Positions 15,249 to 23,608 of a stretch of 64,000 nucleotides of DNA are shown piece after piece. The notes under the pieces are model-generated. The model had not been told where the DNA came from. It saw only the letters and a list, made by a program, of their open reading frames with translations, and made no database searches. The stretch spans positions 1-64,000 of the forward strand of contig NZ_CADIJL010000010.1 of the NCBI RefSeq assembly GCF_902859695.1, read 5' to 3'. The DNA comes from Achromobacter ruhlandii. Its GTDB lineage: Bacteria; Pseudomonadota; Gammaproteobacteria; Burkholderiales; Burkholderiaceae_B. The position numbers and the translations under genes were made by a program. The number at the start of each line of letters is the position of its first letter. Positions within the stretch are counted from its first letter, which is position 1.

Positions 15249-16136
15249 TTACCGGCCCAGCAGGTCCAGCAGTTCAAGAAAAGCGGCGTCGGGCGCCATG
15301 ACTGCGTCTGCCAAGCCGAGGCTGACGCCGGCCGCCCCCATGAAGCAGGCGGCTTGTGTTTCGCGCACGGAATCCGGCGCGATTTTTCGGTTGCGGGCGA
15401 CGGTTCCCACGAACAGCTCGCCCATCGTGTTGATCTCGGCCTGAACGCTACTCAGGGCCGCTTCGGATAGCGGCAGCTCGGGGCGAAAATCCGCCTTATG
15501 GCTGCCGTAGGTGATGAACGTCACCGCCACCCCCGATGCAGTCAGCGCCTTGGAAAGATCGACGTGCATCACAATCACGCCGATCGAGCCCACCCCGCCG
15601 GTGCGAGGCACGATAATGCGGTCGGCGGCGCTGGCGATCGCATACCCGGCCGAATATGCGGATTCGGTCAGGATGGCCCAGATGGGCTTGTCACCCCGCA
15701 ATCCATAAATGGTGTCGACGAGGTCGAAACAGCCAGCGACCTCCCCGCCCGGAGAGTCCACATCCAGCACGATCGCCTCGACAGCCGGATCCGCATGGGC
15801 GCTGAGAATGCTCTGCCTGATACCGTCATAGCCTGTCATGCCCGAGTAGGGCCGAAGCGATCCGAGCTTCTGCACCAGCGTGCCCTGCACCTTGATGCAG
15901 GCAACCGGGGTATCGCCCACCATGTCATAGCCAGCGTCCCGGATCGTCTCCCCGGGTTTGACCAGGTCATCGTCATAGTCGTCCCAGGCCATCGGACGCA
16001 AGTTCGCGCCGTCCAAGCGCATGATCTGACTGACGCCCAGACGCTCGGCAAGCGCAGCCATAATGACCTCGGCCTTGTCCTGACGAATCGCCAGCGGCGT
16101 GTTGAACAGCCGCTGGCCCAAGTGCGCAAAACGCAT
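15249..16136 (-). CDS. Prohead protease (S49 / gpC-like)
   Basis: 295 residues. The core VEAIVLDVDSPGGEVAGCFD and ESAYSAGYAIASAADRI are hallmarks of the SppA/S49 peptidases used by lambda-type heads; the Ser in SAYSAGY is the probable nucleophile and the Lys in YGSHKADF the probable general base. The family removes scaffold and trims portal and head proteins. The start abuts the portal stop. The downstream neighbour is the candidate scaffold. Confidence 0.9.
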   Translation of the reverse strand: MRFAHLGQRLFNTPLAIRQDKAEVIMAALAERLGVSQIMRLDGANLRPMAWDDYDDDLVKPGETIRDAGYDMVGDTPVACIKVQGTLVQKLGSLRPYSGMTGYDGIRQSILSAHADPAVEAIVLDVDSPGGEVAGCFDLVDTIYGLRGDKPIWAILTESAYSAGYAIASAADRIIVPRTGGVGSIGVIVMHVDLSKALTASGVAVTFITYGSHKADFRPELPLSEAALSSVQAEINTMGELFVGTVARNRKIAPDSVRETQAACFMGAAGVSLGLADAVMAPDAAFLELLDLLGR

Positions 16137-17768
16137 TTATTTTTCCTCCGGTAGTTGGGCGGCGTCTTTCGAATCCAACCCCTGAAGCACCGCGGGGACA
16201 GGCAAGCCCAGTCGCTCGTAGCGTTCGATTTCGATAGCTCGGCGGTCGGCCACGTCGCGCCAGTCGGTGCCGGATATCTCCGCGCATTCATCCTCAAGCG
16301 AGGACATGCCTCCGTCGATGCCCAACAACGCGCCCTGACGCTCTTTGACGATGTCGACCAACCCTCGTCCAGGCCCCATCCACTTGGCCCGCGCATACGC
16401 TGCACGCGCTTCAATGAATTCCGGGGCATTTCTCGGCATCGGGTAGTCATCCACGTCCATGGATTCCTCCAGCCATGCGCAATAAATCGGGTGGGCCTGG
16501 CCGGACGCGAAGCCAATCCGCCGACGGGCGAAGGTCTTCCACGCCTCCAGCATCGCGGACCGATACGCGCTGTAGTTCACTTCCGCCCAGTTCTGGCTGA
16601 TCTGCTGCGCGGCCAGCCCCGTCCCAGCGGAGAAATGCCGCAACATGGCGCTTTCAAACGAAGCAAAGTTGCCGCTCGGCCGGCTCGATGCAACCGTGCC
16701 GATCGTCTCGCCCGGGTAGAGGTGCGTAACCCCGGCATCGCCCAGCCGAGTGCGACGCTCCTGGTGGAATTCCGAGCGCTCGCGCTGATACGCGCTGACC
16801 TTGTCCGACCCCGCCAGGGCTTCCTCAACGAGGTCAGTATCGAACGGGCTTTGAATGTACGCGGCAAAAAATGCGTTGATGATGGCCGCATCCAGCTCGG
16901 TGCTGTCGTACTTGATCAGCATCTTGAACCGCTGGATCACCGGCGTGAGAAAGCCGACCCCGCGGTGCTGCGACGCCCGATCATGATCGAAGCTATGCAC
17001 CACAATCGGTCGACCCCAGTTCGTCTCGCGCGCAATGCGATCCCAGCGCACGCTATCACCCGCGCTGAACCAATCCCCCTGATGAGCGCGCCGGATGTGA
17101 TACCAGGTTGGCACGCCGTAGCTATCGACTTCCACACCTCCGCGCAAAGCCTGTTGATCGAAGTTCTGCTGCGGATTGGATAGGCGGTCCGGGTCGATAA
17201 TCTGCACCGCCGTCGCATACCTCGCGCGCCCGACCGCGATGCGATCAGGCAACCAATGCAGCATCGAAAGCGCATCACCGTCAATGAGGTGGTGCCGGAA
17301 GCCGAGCTGCATCATTTGCGGGAACGAGAGCATGCGCTCCGAATCGCAGTAGAAAAACGGATCATTCGCCCACGAACGCCAGTTCGCTTCCACCGCCTGG
17401 CCGAACTCGTCCGCCCAGCGGTGATCAAACGCCTTGATGCCGGTCACCGTGCGCAGCCAGCGATAGTCCGGCTTGGAAATTGGACGGAAATCCGGCCCGA
17501 TGACATTGTCGACGGTCCGCATCACCGCAGCCGTTGCCCAGCCATCATTGCGGATCAGGTCTCGTGCCCGCGCCGCCAGGCGGTCGCGGTACATATTGAC
17601 CTCACCGTCCGGCGAGGCGAGATAAGGATGCCAATCGCGAACGTGGCCGCCGTGCTGGTCAGCTGCGTCATAAGGCGCGTTGCCGCCAGGCGCCAGCATG
17701 GCCCCACGGCGGCGAACCGCGGGCATCGGCTTACCGTGCCTGTCCAGGATAGAAATTGAGTTTTCCAT
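16137..17768 (-). CDS. Portal protein (lambda gpB family)
   Basis: 543 residues, close to lambda gpB (533). Family signs include ARDLIRNDGWATAAVMRTVD near residue 90, IDPDRLSNP and GVEVDSYGVPTWYHI in the middle, and the later MLRHFSAGTGLAAQQISQNW. Twelve copies form the DNA entry ring and the platform for the terminase. The ATG overlaps the stop of the gpW-like gene (TGATG), suggesting coupling. Next is the prohead protease. Confidence 0.92.
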   Translation of the reverse strand: MENSISILDRHGKPMPAVRRRGAMLAPGGNAPYDAADQHGGHVRDWHPYLASPDGEVNMYRDRLAARARDLIRNDGWATAAVMRTVDNVIGPDFRPISKPDYRWLRTVTGIKAFDHRWADEFGQAVEANWRSWANDPFFYCDSERMLSFPQMMQLGFRHHLIDGDALSMLHWLPDRIAVGRARYATAVQIIDPDRLSNPQQNFDQQALRGGVEVDSYGVPTWYHIRRAHQGDWFSAGDSVRWDRIARETNWGRPIVVHSFDHDRASQHRGVGFLTPVIQRFKMLIKYDSTELDAAIINAFFAAYIQSPFDTDLVEEALAGSDKVSAYQRERSEFHQERRTRLGDAGVTHLYPGETIGTVASSRPSGNFASFESAMLRHFSAGTGLAAQQISQNWAEVNYSAYRSAMLEAWKTFARRRIGFASGQAHPIYCAWLEESMDVDDYPMPRNAPEFIEARAAYARAKWMGPGRGLVDIVKERQGALLGIDGGMSSLEDECAEISGTDWRDVADRRAIEIERYERLGLPVPAVLQGLDSKDAAQLPEEK

Positions 17769-18016
17769 CAGCGCATCACGAAGTTAATCTGCCGGCGCCC
17801 CCGAGGGAGGATGCCGAGCAATTGCTGCAGGAGGGCGATTTCACCCTGGAGACGGCTCAAGTCGGTGGCCCTGTACGTGACCGACTTCGAGCCATCGGAT
17901 TGCGCGTAGCTGGCGGCGGCCACCTGCTTACCCATCAGGAGTTCAAAATAGGCGGCCTTCAGGGCGGTCAGCCGCGCCTGCATATCCTCCCTGCTCATTC
18001 CGTCATAAACGCTCAT
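17768..18016 (-). CDS. Head completion protein (gpW-like)
   Basis: 82 residues; lambda gpW has 68. It starts MSVYDGMSREDMQARLTALK and has the helix-beta-helix pattern of gpW, with AAYFELLMGKQVAAASYAQS and DLSRLQGEIALLQQLLG. gpW proteins bind the portal from below after packaging. It lies between the large terminase and portal genes exactly as in lambda. Confidence 0.85.
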   Translation of the reverse strand: MSVYDGMSREDMQARLTALKAAYFELLMGKQVAAASYAQSDGSKSVTYRATDLSRLQGEIALLQQLLGILPRGRRQINFVMR

Positions 18017-18027
18017 GGCGTACCTCG

Positions 18028-20196
18028 TTATGCAAGTTTGCTTACCCGCGAGCGCCCGGAGCCTGCCGACTTGACCCGCACCGTCGGGCCGCTATGGCCC
18101 GAGCCAGTCGCGGGCGTCGGCGCGACCGACACCTCGCCGTCCGGCAAGGGCGGCGCCCCGTGTAGAACCTCCGCCAGATCCTCGACGGTTCGATTCAGCT
18201 TGAGACCGAAGTGGATCAATGCGCAGAGCGCGGCATATGCGTAGACGCGACAGTCCAACGCCTCGTTGGCGCGTCCCGATGGCAGTTCCCACACGCGGTA
18301 CTTATGCCCGCTCGCTTCCTTGACCACGATCCGCTCGGATGTGAGCTGCGCGTAGTAGTTCAAGTCACGGTCCGCCGGGAAGTGCATGAATCCCGGACCT
18401 GGAGCGTCCTTGTTCAACCGGTTCCGGATCGTGTCCTTCGCCGTGTTGACGCCAATGATGGTCGGGCGATACGTGGCCTTGTTTCGTCGGCTGGGCACCT
18501 TCGTGGGCCAAACTGGCGACCGCTGCCCGTTCCGGGCGGATTCCCCCTTGATGGCGTAAATCCGTCTCCCCAATCGGGCCTTGGCGAACTCATACACGCG
18601 CTGCGTGTTGTGGCCACCGGAGTCGATACATGCAGCCGAAACGTTGTATGGCCGGCCATCGTGGCGATACCACGTCTTCAACAGGTAGGCGTCGACGCGT
18701 GCCCACAGTTCAGGCGTTTCCGGGTCGCCCTCGAATACCTCATAGTCGATAGACCAGCTTTCCTCATCCCGGCCCCAGCCAACCGCCTCGCACTCGACAC
18801 GGTCAGGCTGGACGTCCAGTCCGGCGGTCACCACCCCAACGCCGAAGGGCACCTGCGCGGCCCAAAGTTCGCCGCGAGCAGCCAGTGTTTCCAGATTCAG
18901 ATCCTTGCCGCTGTGCGCACGGTAGGGCAAACCCATCTGCGTGTTCCACCATGCCTGCTTCAGATCCTCGTCGTCCTTCGCTGCAAGCCACTTCGCCGCG
19001 ATGTCCGCCGGCTTATCCTTGGTCCACGGGGAATACAGCTTGCTGGCCTGGAAGCCGGCATGCTGGTTATCAACGCCCCAACTTCCGCAGTCCGGACACT
19101 TCGCCCGGTACACCGCGTGGCGATCGCTGGCCCACCAGTCCCACACCGATTCCACTCCGGCGATGCCGCCGCTGCCAGGATCTGCGGCTTCCGCATCGCG
19201 CCAGGCGCGGTCGTACATTTCGAGGGGGACATGACGGCTACCGCAGCAGCTGAATGGCCGTGTCTGGTGCCACCGCACGGTTTGAAGTGCCCGCAGTCGA
19301 TCTCCCTCCGACCAACCCAAGCCGCAGGCTTCACAGAAAATCCGCGCGGTCTTAGGGAAATGCTCCTGCACGACGCCCTTATCGTCCTTGCGCTTCTTCC
19401 AGTCGACATGACGGAAGAAGTCCAAGAACTGGCGATGCCCGCAGCTTGGGCAGCACACAGAGGCGCGTCGCTGGTCCGACGCCAGATAGCTCTTCTCGAT
19501 GCGGCTTTCATCCTGCACGGTCGGCGAGCATGCACGCACCGACAACCAGTTGGCGCCGAAACTCGCGGTGCGTTCTTCCGCCAGCGAGATCGGGTCCCCC
19601 TCCCGGGTAACCGGATACTTGTCCACCTCGTCGGCGAGAATCACTCGCACCGGCCGGCGCGCGAGGTTGTCTGGGCTGCCGGCGCCCGCTAGCGCCAAGA
19701 AACCACCAGGGAACGACTTGAATAGCAGCGTCTCGTCCGCCGTGCGCGTCTTGCTGGAGCCAACCAGCTCGCGCAGCACGGGCGTCACCCGCACCATGGG
19801 ATTGATGCGCTCTTTGCTGAACTGCTCCGCTGCGTCTTCCTTGGGCTGCAACAGCAGCATCGGACAAGGATCCAGATGCGCGAAGTACCCGAAGATGTTC
19901 TCCAGCAGTGCAGTCTTCAGCATCTGAGTGCTGACCATCGCCGTGATGACATGCACACCGGGTTCAGTGGGCGCGAGCATGGGGCCGCGCGCAACCTCCA
20001 CCGTGCTGGTCGACCACTTCCCTGAGGTGCTGCCGGCTTCCTTCGCCAGCTTTCTGAAGCGGTCTGCCCATTCCGGCACGCTGATTCGCGGTGGCGGCGT
20101 CCACCCCTGGCGAGCCGCCCGCAGCAGCAAGGCGCGCTTATCCAGCGCTGAAGTCGGCGGCGGGTTCGCCAAGGTCTGAGATTTGTTTGTGGACAT
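18028..20196 (-). CDS. Terminase large subunit (GpA family)
   Basis: 722 residues; lambda gpA has 641. The N-terminal ATPase part holds the unusual A-motif region VITAMVSTQMLKTALLENIF and a clear Walker B-like VILADEVDKYP (about residue 190). The C-terminal nuclease part begins near GVVTAGLDVQPDRVECEAVG. Four Cys-x2-Cys pairs (CCPSCGH, CEACGLG, CPDCGSW and others) suggest bound zinc. GpA-type terminases cut at cos sites, so a cos end structure is predicted for this phage. It overlaps the small subunit gene by 59 bases. Confidence 0.93.
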   Translation of the reverse strand: MSTNKSQTLANPPPTSALDKRALLLRAARQGWTPPPRISVPEWADRFRKLAKEAGSTSGKWSTSTVEVARGPMLAPTEPGVHVITAMVSTQMLKTALLENIFGYFAHLDPCPMLLLQPKEDAAEQFSKERINPMVRVTPVLRELVGSSKTRTADETLLFKSFPGGFLALAGAGSPDNLARRPVRVILADEVDKYPVTREGDPISLAEERTASFGANWLSVRACSPTVQDESRIEKSYLASDQRRASVCCPSCGHRQFLDFFRHVDWKKRKDDKGVVQEHFPKTARIFCEACGLGWSEGDRLRALQTVRWHQTRPFSCCGSRHVPLEMYDRAWRDAEAADPGSGGIAGVESVWDWWASDRHAVYRAKCPDCGSWGVDNQHAGFQASKLYSPWTKDKPADIAAKWLAAKDDEDLKQAWWNTQMGLPYRAHSGKDLNLETLAARGELWAAQVPFGVGVVTAGLDVQPDRVECEAVGWGRDEESWSIDYEVFEGDPETPELWARVDAYLLKTWYRHDGRPYNVSAACIDSGGHNTQRVYEFAKARLGRRIYAIKGESARNGQRSPVWPTKVPSRRNKATYRPTIIGVNTAKDTIRNRLNKDAPGPGFMHFPADRDLNYYAQLTSERIVVKEASGHKYRVWELPSGRANEALDCRVYAYAALCALIHFGLKLNRTVEDLAEVLHGAPPLPDGEVSVAPTPATGSGHSGPTVRVKSAGSGRSRVSKLA

Positions 20197-20743
20197 GCGC
20201 AGTCAAAGCCTCGGTGACCCGGTCGGCCTCTTCCAGCCCAAGTTCGGCGGCCAGCAGCGGACCAATCTTCGCGGGCCAGTTCAGCCACGCATCGCGCTGT
20301 CCCCGAGAGGCTTCGAAAAGTACGGCCTGGGCCACGGCAAGCTCCACCAGCGCCCCGGATTTCTGTTCATATTCCAGCTGCCGCAGTAGCGCCAGCCAGT
20401 TCTCCTTTCGACGCAGGGCCTCGGCGTAGTCGACCCCGGCACCCTCGTTCAACATCCGGGCGGCTTCTGCCTCCAGGGAGTCGTCGTCACCAGACGTCGA
20501 CTCAGGGGAGCCTTGCGAGCCGACCGGCCGGCGAGACGACACCGGTCGCGCGGGCTTCGCGTCGGGCTTGGTGGCCGTCGCATTAGCTTGACGCCACGGA
20601 GAACCGATCAAGACCGGGTCAAGCGTTCCATCCTTCTTCGCCTTCAGCCGTCCCTGCGTGATCGCCCGCCGCACCAGCGTGTCGGAACATCCTTCTCGGC
20701 GGGCGAACTCTCGAATCGAAAGGCCCTTTTCCGTTTTTGCCAT
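20138..20743 (-). CDS. Terminase small subunit (Nu1-like)
   Basis: 201 residues. Residues about 8-35 (LSIREFARREGCSDTLVRRA) form a winged helix-turn-helix like that of lambda Nu1, which binds cos DNA. The C-terminal half, rich in Ala, Glu and Leu, would bind the large subunit. Directly upstream of the ATG lies an array of GGTGCGAACAC-type repeats (20,744-20,982), a likely binding target. The next gene is the large terminase, overlapping by 59 bases. Confidence 0.85.
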   Translation of the reverse strand: MAKTEKGLSIREFARREGCSDTLVRRAITQGRLKAKKDGTLDPVLIGSPWRQANATATKPDAKPARPVSSRRPVGSQGSPESTSGDDDSLEAEAARMLNEGAGVDYAEALRRKENWLALLRQLEYEQKSGALVELAVAQAVLFEASRGQRDAWLNWPAKIGPLLAAELGLEEADRVTEALTAHVHKQISDLGEPAADFSAG

Positions 20744-21059
20744 GGTGCGAACACCTCCAAGTTTCCTGTTCGCACCCCAATTTCAGACGCGATTGCAGCA
20801 GCGCGAACCGCTGCAAACCCGCGCAGGCATTGCGTTTCCGCTGACAGCGCGAACGGGCCAGTGCGAACAGAATGCGAATACCAGTGCAAACCGGTGTTCG
20901 CACCGCAGGAAATGCCCGAGAGCCGCACAAATGCGCGCTCTCAGCCGCTTTCTTGTGCTGGTGCGAACAGGGTGCGAACACCTTTAACACCTCAGCGCTG
21001 GGCACAAAACGCGGCGCGCAATGCCCGCGTTGCTTACCCCCCCAGAGGGGACCCGTCCC
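20744..21059 (-). repeat. Intergenic repeat array, candidate cos/terminase-binding region
   Basis: No gene fits this 316-base stretch. It holds repeated GGTGCGAACA(C/G)C elements: at 20,744, 20,960 and 20,971 on the plus strand, 20,765 and 20,893 in reverse, a close copy at 20,860, and degenerate copies near 20,799, 20,846, 20,871 and 20,883. The full motif GGTG-CGAA-CACC is itself a small palindrome. At 21,047-21,060 the palindrome GGGGACCCGTCCCC closes the region. Position immediately upstream of the small terminase is where lambda has cos with its Nu1 sites. A regulatory role for the late operon is the alternative. Confidence 0.55.
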
Positions 21060-21749
21060 CTACCTCGCCGTCTTCAGCGCCTGAGCCAGCGCTGCGTCGA
21101 AGTCACCAGGGAAATGCCGCTCGACAATTTCGCGCGCGGTCGTACCGAAGTTCAGCTGCTTCTTGACGGGCAGCGCGTCGCCGAACCGGATCAGCAGCTT
21201 CAGACGGCCACCGCGGTTCTGCTGGTTCGCCAGCTGCCCCGTCGTCACCGCCTGGCGCCGCCCACCTGCCTTCACGCCGCGCGCCCGCTTGGGCGCAACA
21301 CGCTGCCATACCCCATTTACGGCCTGGCCGTTGCGCGTGCGTATCGAGCCTACATAGACATCCGGCCTTGCCTTCAGACGCCCCATTGCGGCGCGCGGCA
21401 GGTTGCCGTAGCTATTCAGCTTCACCCCCTTGGGATTGAGCAGCGCCCGGCTGTTCAGCTTGTGGACGCCGCCCGTCTCGTAGGGCAGCAGGTAGGCGGC
21501 CGCGATCTTCTTGATGTAGACCACTGCCACCGGTGACGACTTGCGAGCCTTGCTCACCCCGACGGACTTCTGCGTGAATGGCGTCGGGTTTTCGAAGGTC
21601 GCCTTGATGTTGGCCTGTTCTGCGGCCTGGACACGCGCGGCAGTTGCGTTGATGGCCTGCGCCATCGCAAACGGCAGCTGCCTCGACGTGAAGGCGTCCA
21701 TGCGCCGCAGGACATTTTTCAGGTTGGACGTGATCTTGATTTCAAGCAC
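21060..21749 (-). CDS. Phage protein of unknown function (minor tail or head)
   Basis: About 229 residues from the GTG at 21749, which has AAAGGGGGGG just before it. An ATG at 21764 would add five residues (MKGGA) but has a poorer upstream site. It starts LEIKITSNLKNVLRRMDAFT and continues RQLPFAMAQAINATAARVQA, which recalls phage minor structural proteins of the HK97 gp10 or gpZ type; the similarity is weak. The C-terminal half is basic (GVKAGGRRQAVTTGQLANQQ). No catalytic motif is visible. It ends next to the terminase repeat array. Confidence 0.6.
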   Translation of the reverse strand: MLEIKITSNLKNVLRRMDAFTSRQLPFAMAQAINATAARVQAAEQANIKATFENPTPFTQKSVGVSKARKSSPVAVVYIKKIAAAYLLPYETGGVHKLNSRALLNPKGVKLNSYGNLPRAAMGRLKARPDVYVGSIRTRNGQAVNGVWQRVAPKRARGVKAGGRRQAVTTGQLANQQNRGGRLKLLIRFGDALPVKKQLNFGTTAREIVERHFPGDFDAALAQALKTAR

Positions 21750-21878
21750 AGCCCCCCCTTTCATATGAGCTTGCCGGGTGCCACCAACTGCACACCGCCC
21801 GGCGGCGATGATCCCTACCCCGCGCGTCATGCCCAACGCGCGGCCCTCGGTGGCGAAGGTTCGGATTGAATAGCCCCG

Positions 21879-22646
21879 TCAGTCGGCCCAGCTCTTGATC
21901 AGCAGTTCAGCGCGCGGCACGCCCGCGCCACCGCCAACCGTGTAGCGGATGTCCAGCACCTGCATGGGGAAGCCCTTAAACGCTTCACGCATCTGCGGAT
22001 GGTCGTTCACACTGACCAACGCACGGCCCTTCATCGAGCGCATGGCATCCGCCATCGCGGCGTACTGCTCGATGCCGAACTCCACGCCATAACCGGCGGT
22101 GTCCCAGTACGGCGGATCCATGTAAAACAACGTGTGCGGCCTGTCGTAGCGCTTCACGCAGTCCAGCCACGGCAGATGCTCGACGTAGATGCGCGCCAGT
22201 CGCAGGTGCGCGGCGGACAGCGTCTCTTCCATGCGCAGCAGGTTCAGGCCCGGTGGCGCCGTGGTCGCGGTGCCGAAAGTCTGCCCTTCCAGTTTGCCGG
22301 CGAAGCAGTTCTGCATCAGGTAGTAGAAGCGGGCCGCGCGCTGAATGTCGGTCAGCGTCTCGGGCCGCGTTTCCTTCTGCCACTTGAACATCTGCCGGCT
22401 GGTCAGCGCCCACTTGAACTGGCGCACGAACTCTTCCAGGTGGTGCTGCACCACGCGGTACAGGTTGACCAGATCGCCGTTGATGTCGTTCAGCACCTCG
22501 ACCTTGGCCGGTTCCGGCCTGGCGAACAGCAGCGCCGCCCCGCCCGCGAATGGCTCGACGTAGCAGGAATGCTTGGGGAAATGGGGAAAAATCTTGTCGG
22601 CCAGGCGGCGCTTGCCACCCAACCAGGGAATGATCGGTTTTGCCAC
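21879..22646 (-). CDS. DNA adenine methyltransferase (Dam-like, D12 class)
   Basis: 255 residues. Motif I is PWLGGKRRLADKIFPHFP, followed by YVEPFAGGAALLFA and, near residue 178, the catalytic DPPY in FYMDPPYWDTAGYG. These are the signs of the D12 class of N6-adenine methyltransferases such as Dam and phage T4 Dam. Length agrees (Dam about 270). The target site cannot be read from the sequence. It would protect phage DNA from restriction or affect regulation. It is the first gene before the structural operon. Confidence 0.9.
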   Translation of the reverse strand: MAKPIIPWLGGKRRLADKIFPHFPKHSCYVEPFAGGAALLFARPEPAKVEVLNDINGDLVNLYRVVQHHLEEFVRQFKWALTSRQMFKWQKETRPETLTDIQRAARFYYLMQNCFAGKLEGQTFGTATTAPPGLNLLRMEETLSAAHLRLARIYVEHLPWLDCVKRYDRPHTLFYMDPPYWDTAGYGVEFGIEQYAAMADAMRSMKGRALVSVNDHPQMREAFKGFPMQVLDIRYTVGGGAGVPRAELLIKSWAD

Positions 22647-22731
22647 TTGTGAGCGTCCATGTAAACTGGCCCCCGCCTGTACAGGTGGGACGGCCTCGGG
22701 TCGTTCACGGGCTAGGTCCGTGTATCGGCTG

Positions 22732-22773
22732 ACGGTCCAGCGGTTGCCGCCGTTGGACCGTCGCCGTCTTTTC
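22732..22773 (+). terminator. Hairpin with T-rich tail upstream of the plus-strand gene
   Basis: ACGGTCCAGCGG and CCGTTGGACCGT pair over 12 positions with one mismatch around the loop TTGCCG (22,732-22,761). CGCCGTCTTTT follows. It could end a plus-strand transcript or act in the leader of the gene at 22,797. Confidence 0.45.
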
Positions 22774-22796
22774 TAAGCTTCTTGGAGAAATCGACC

Positions 22797-23096
22797 GTGC
22801 GAGACATCCCGCAGGATCACATCGTTACTTTCTTAGGTGGCCCACTTCACCGCTTCACCAATGTCATAGAGCCGAATAGCGGCGCTGCATATCTCGCCTA
22901 CAGCGACGGCACCGGGAACTATGGGCAGGCAAATCGCGGGGCGCACTATGCCCGGCAAACCATTACCGGACAAACAGCTGAAGGGGACCAGGTGACCCGC
23001 GACTTCATGGTGCTGGTCGGCTGGGATGAAGATCCCAACGAATTCATAAAGCAGAATCCAGGCGTCCTTACGCTAACGCCCCTGGATGCCGCGTAA
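22797..23096 (+). CDS. Hypothetical protein, possible moron
   Basis: 99 residues from the GTG at 22797, which has GGAG nine bases upstream. A TTG at 22782 is the alternative. The protein starts MRDIPQDHIVTFLGGPLHRF and is soluble in appearance, with no membrane segment or known motif. The gene stands on the plus strand among minus-strand genes, has a hairpin in front and a strong two-way terminator directly behind. This isolated layout is typical of morons, prophage genes expressed during lysogeny. Function unknown. Confidence 0.65.
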   Translation: MRDIPQDHIVTFLGGPLHRFTNVIEPNSGAAYLAYSDGTGNYGQANRGAHYARQTITGQTAEGDQVTRDFMVLVGWDEDPNEFIKQNPGVLTLTPLDAA

Positions 23097-23137
23097 AAGC
23101 AAAAGCCCCGCCGGCATCCCGGTCGGGGCTTTTGCTT
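23097..23137. terminator. Bidirectional terminator
   Basis: Arms AAGCAAAAGCCCCG and CGGGGCTTTTGCTT are perfectly complementary. The run of T on either strand fits termination in both directions, for the plus-strand gene at 22,797 and the minus-strand gene at 23,192. Confidence 0.88.
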
Positions 23138-23191
23138 ATCTGGATCGGTCAGGCGAATAGACTGCTCGCCGCGCACCACGCGGCTCCAATC

Positions 23192-23500
23192 CTAATTTGG
23201 TTGTGTGAACAGCGTGGCGGTAAAGATGGCCCCGCCCTGGAGAAAAGCTGCAATCGCGGCCATTCCTGCGGCCCATGCGTTCAGCCGGCCTTGCCGTCGG
23301 GCCGTGGCAACAACGTCGATCCACTTTCCGTCGGCCTCAAGCGAAATAGGACCTCTACCGCCGCGGAAGTTGAGGAAGCTCGCGTCCGCCGGTATGGCGC
23401 CTTTGTAATCCGAGCGGATGTACACCACCGATGCGCAGAACCACAGCACAGCCGCGGCGAAAGCGAATATCGCGGAACAAACGTTGAGATAGGTGACCAT
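23192..23500 (-). CDS. Small membrane protein of unknown function
   Basis: 102 residues. Two hydrophobic segments are visible, about 5-28 (VCSAIFAFAAAVLWFCASVV) and 74-95 (AAGMAAIAAFLQGGAIFTAT), with a polar part of about 45 residues between them. It could be an inner-membrane protein, and a lysis or exclusion role is conceivable at this site, but nothing specific supports it. Terminators lie on both sides, so it seems to be a single-gene unit. Confidence 0.6.
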   Translation of the reverse strand: MVTYLNVCSAIFAFAAAVLWFCASVVYIRSDYKGAIPADASFLNFRGGRGPISLEADGKWIDVVATARRQGRLNAWAAGMAAIAAFLQGGAIFTATLFTQPN

Positions 23501-23514
23501 GGCCTGAACGCAAT

Positions 23515-23544
23515 AAAGCCCCGGCTTCTATTCCGGGGCTTTTT
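23515..23544. terminator. Terminator at the end of the leftward early operon
   Basis: AAAGCCCCGG and CCGGGGCTTT form a perfect stem around an 8-base loop, with TTTTT on the plus strand and TTTATT on the minus strand. It lies 65 bases past the stop of the minus-strand gene 23,609-24,199. Confidence 0.82.
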
Positions 23545-23608
23545 GGGCGGACTTCTGAGGAAATCCAATAGAACGGATTTTGAACCCCAAAAGTTCTCGC
23601 GTCAAGGA

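Noticed and set aside
20744..21059. CRISPR array
   Set aside because: Repeats are 12 bases, unequally spaced and in both orientations, without conserved spacers or cas genes.
23192..23500. Holin call for the small membrane protein
   Set aside because: Two hydrophobic segments alone do not identify a holin; no endolysin or spanin gene is near and the gene has its own terminators.
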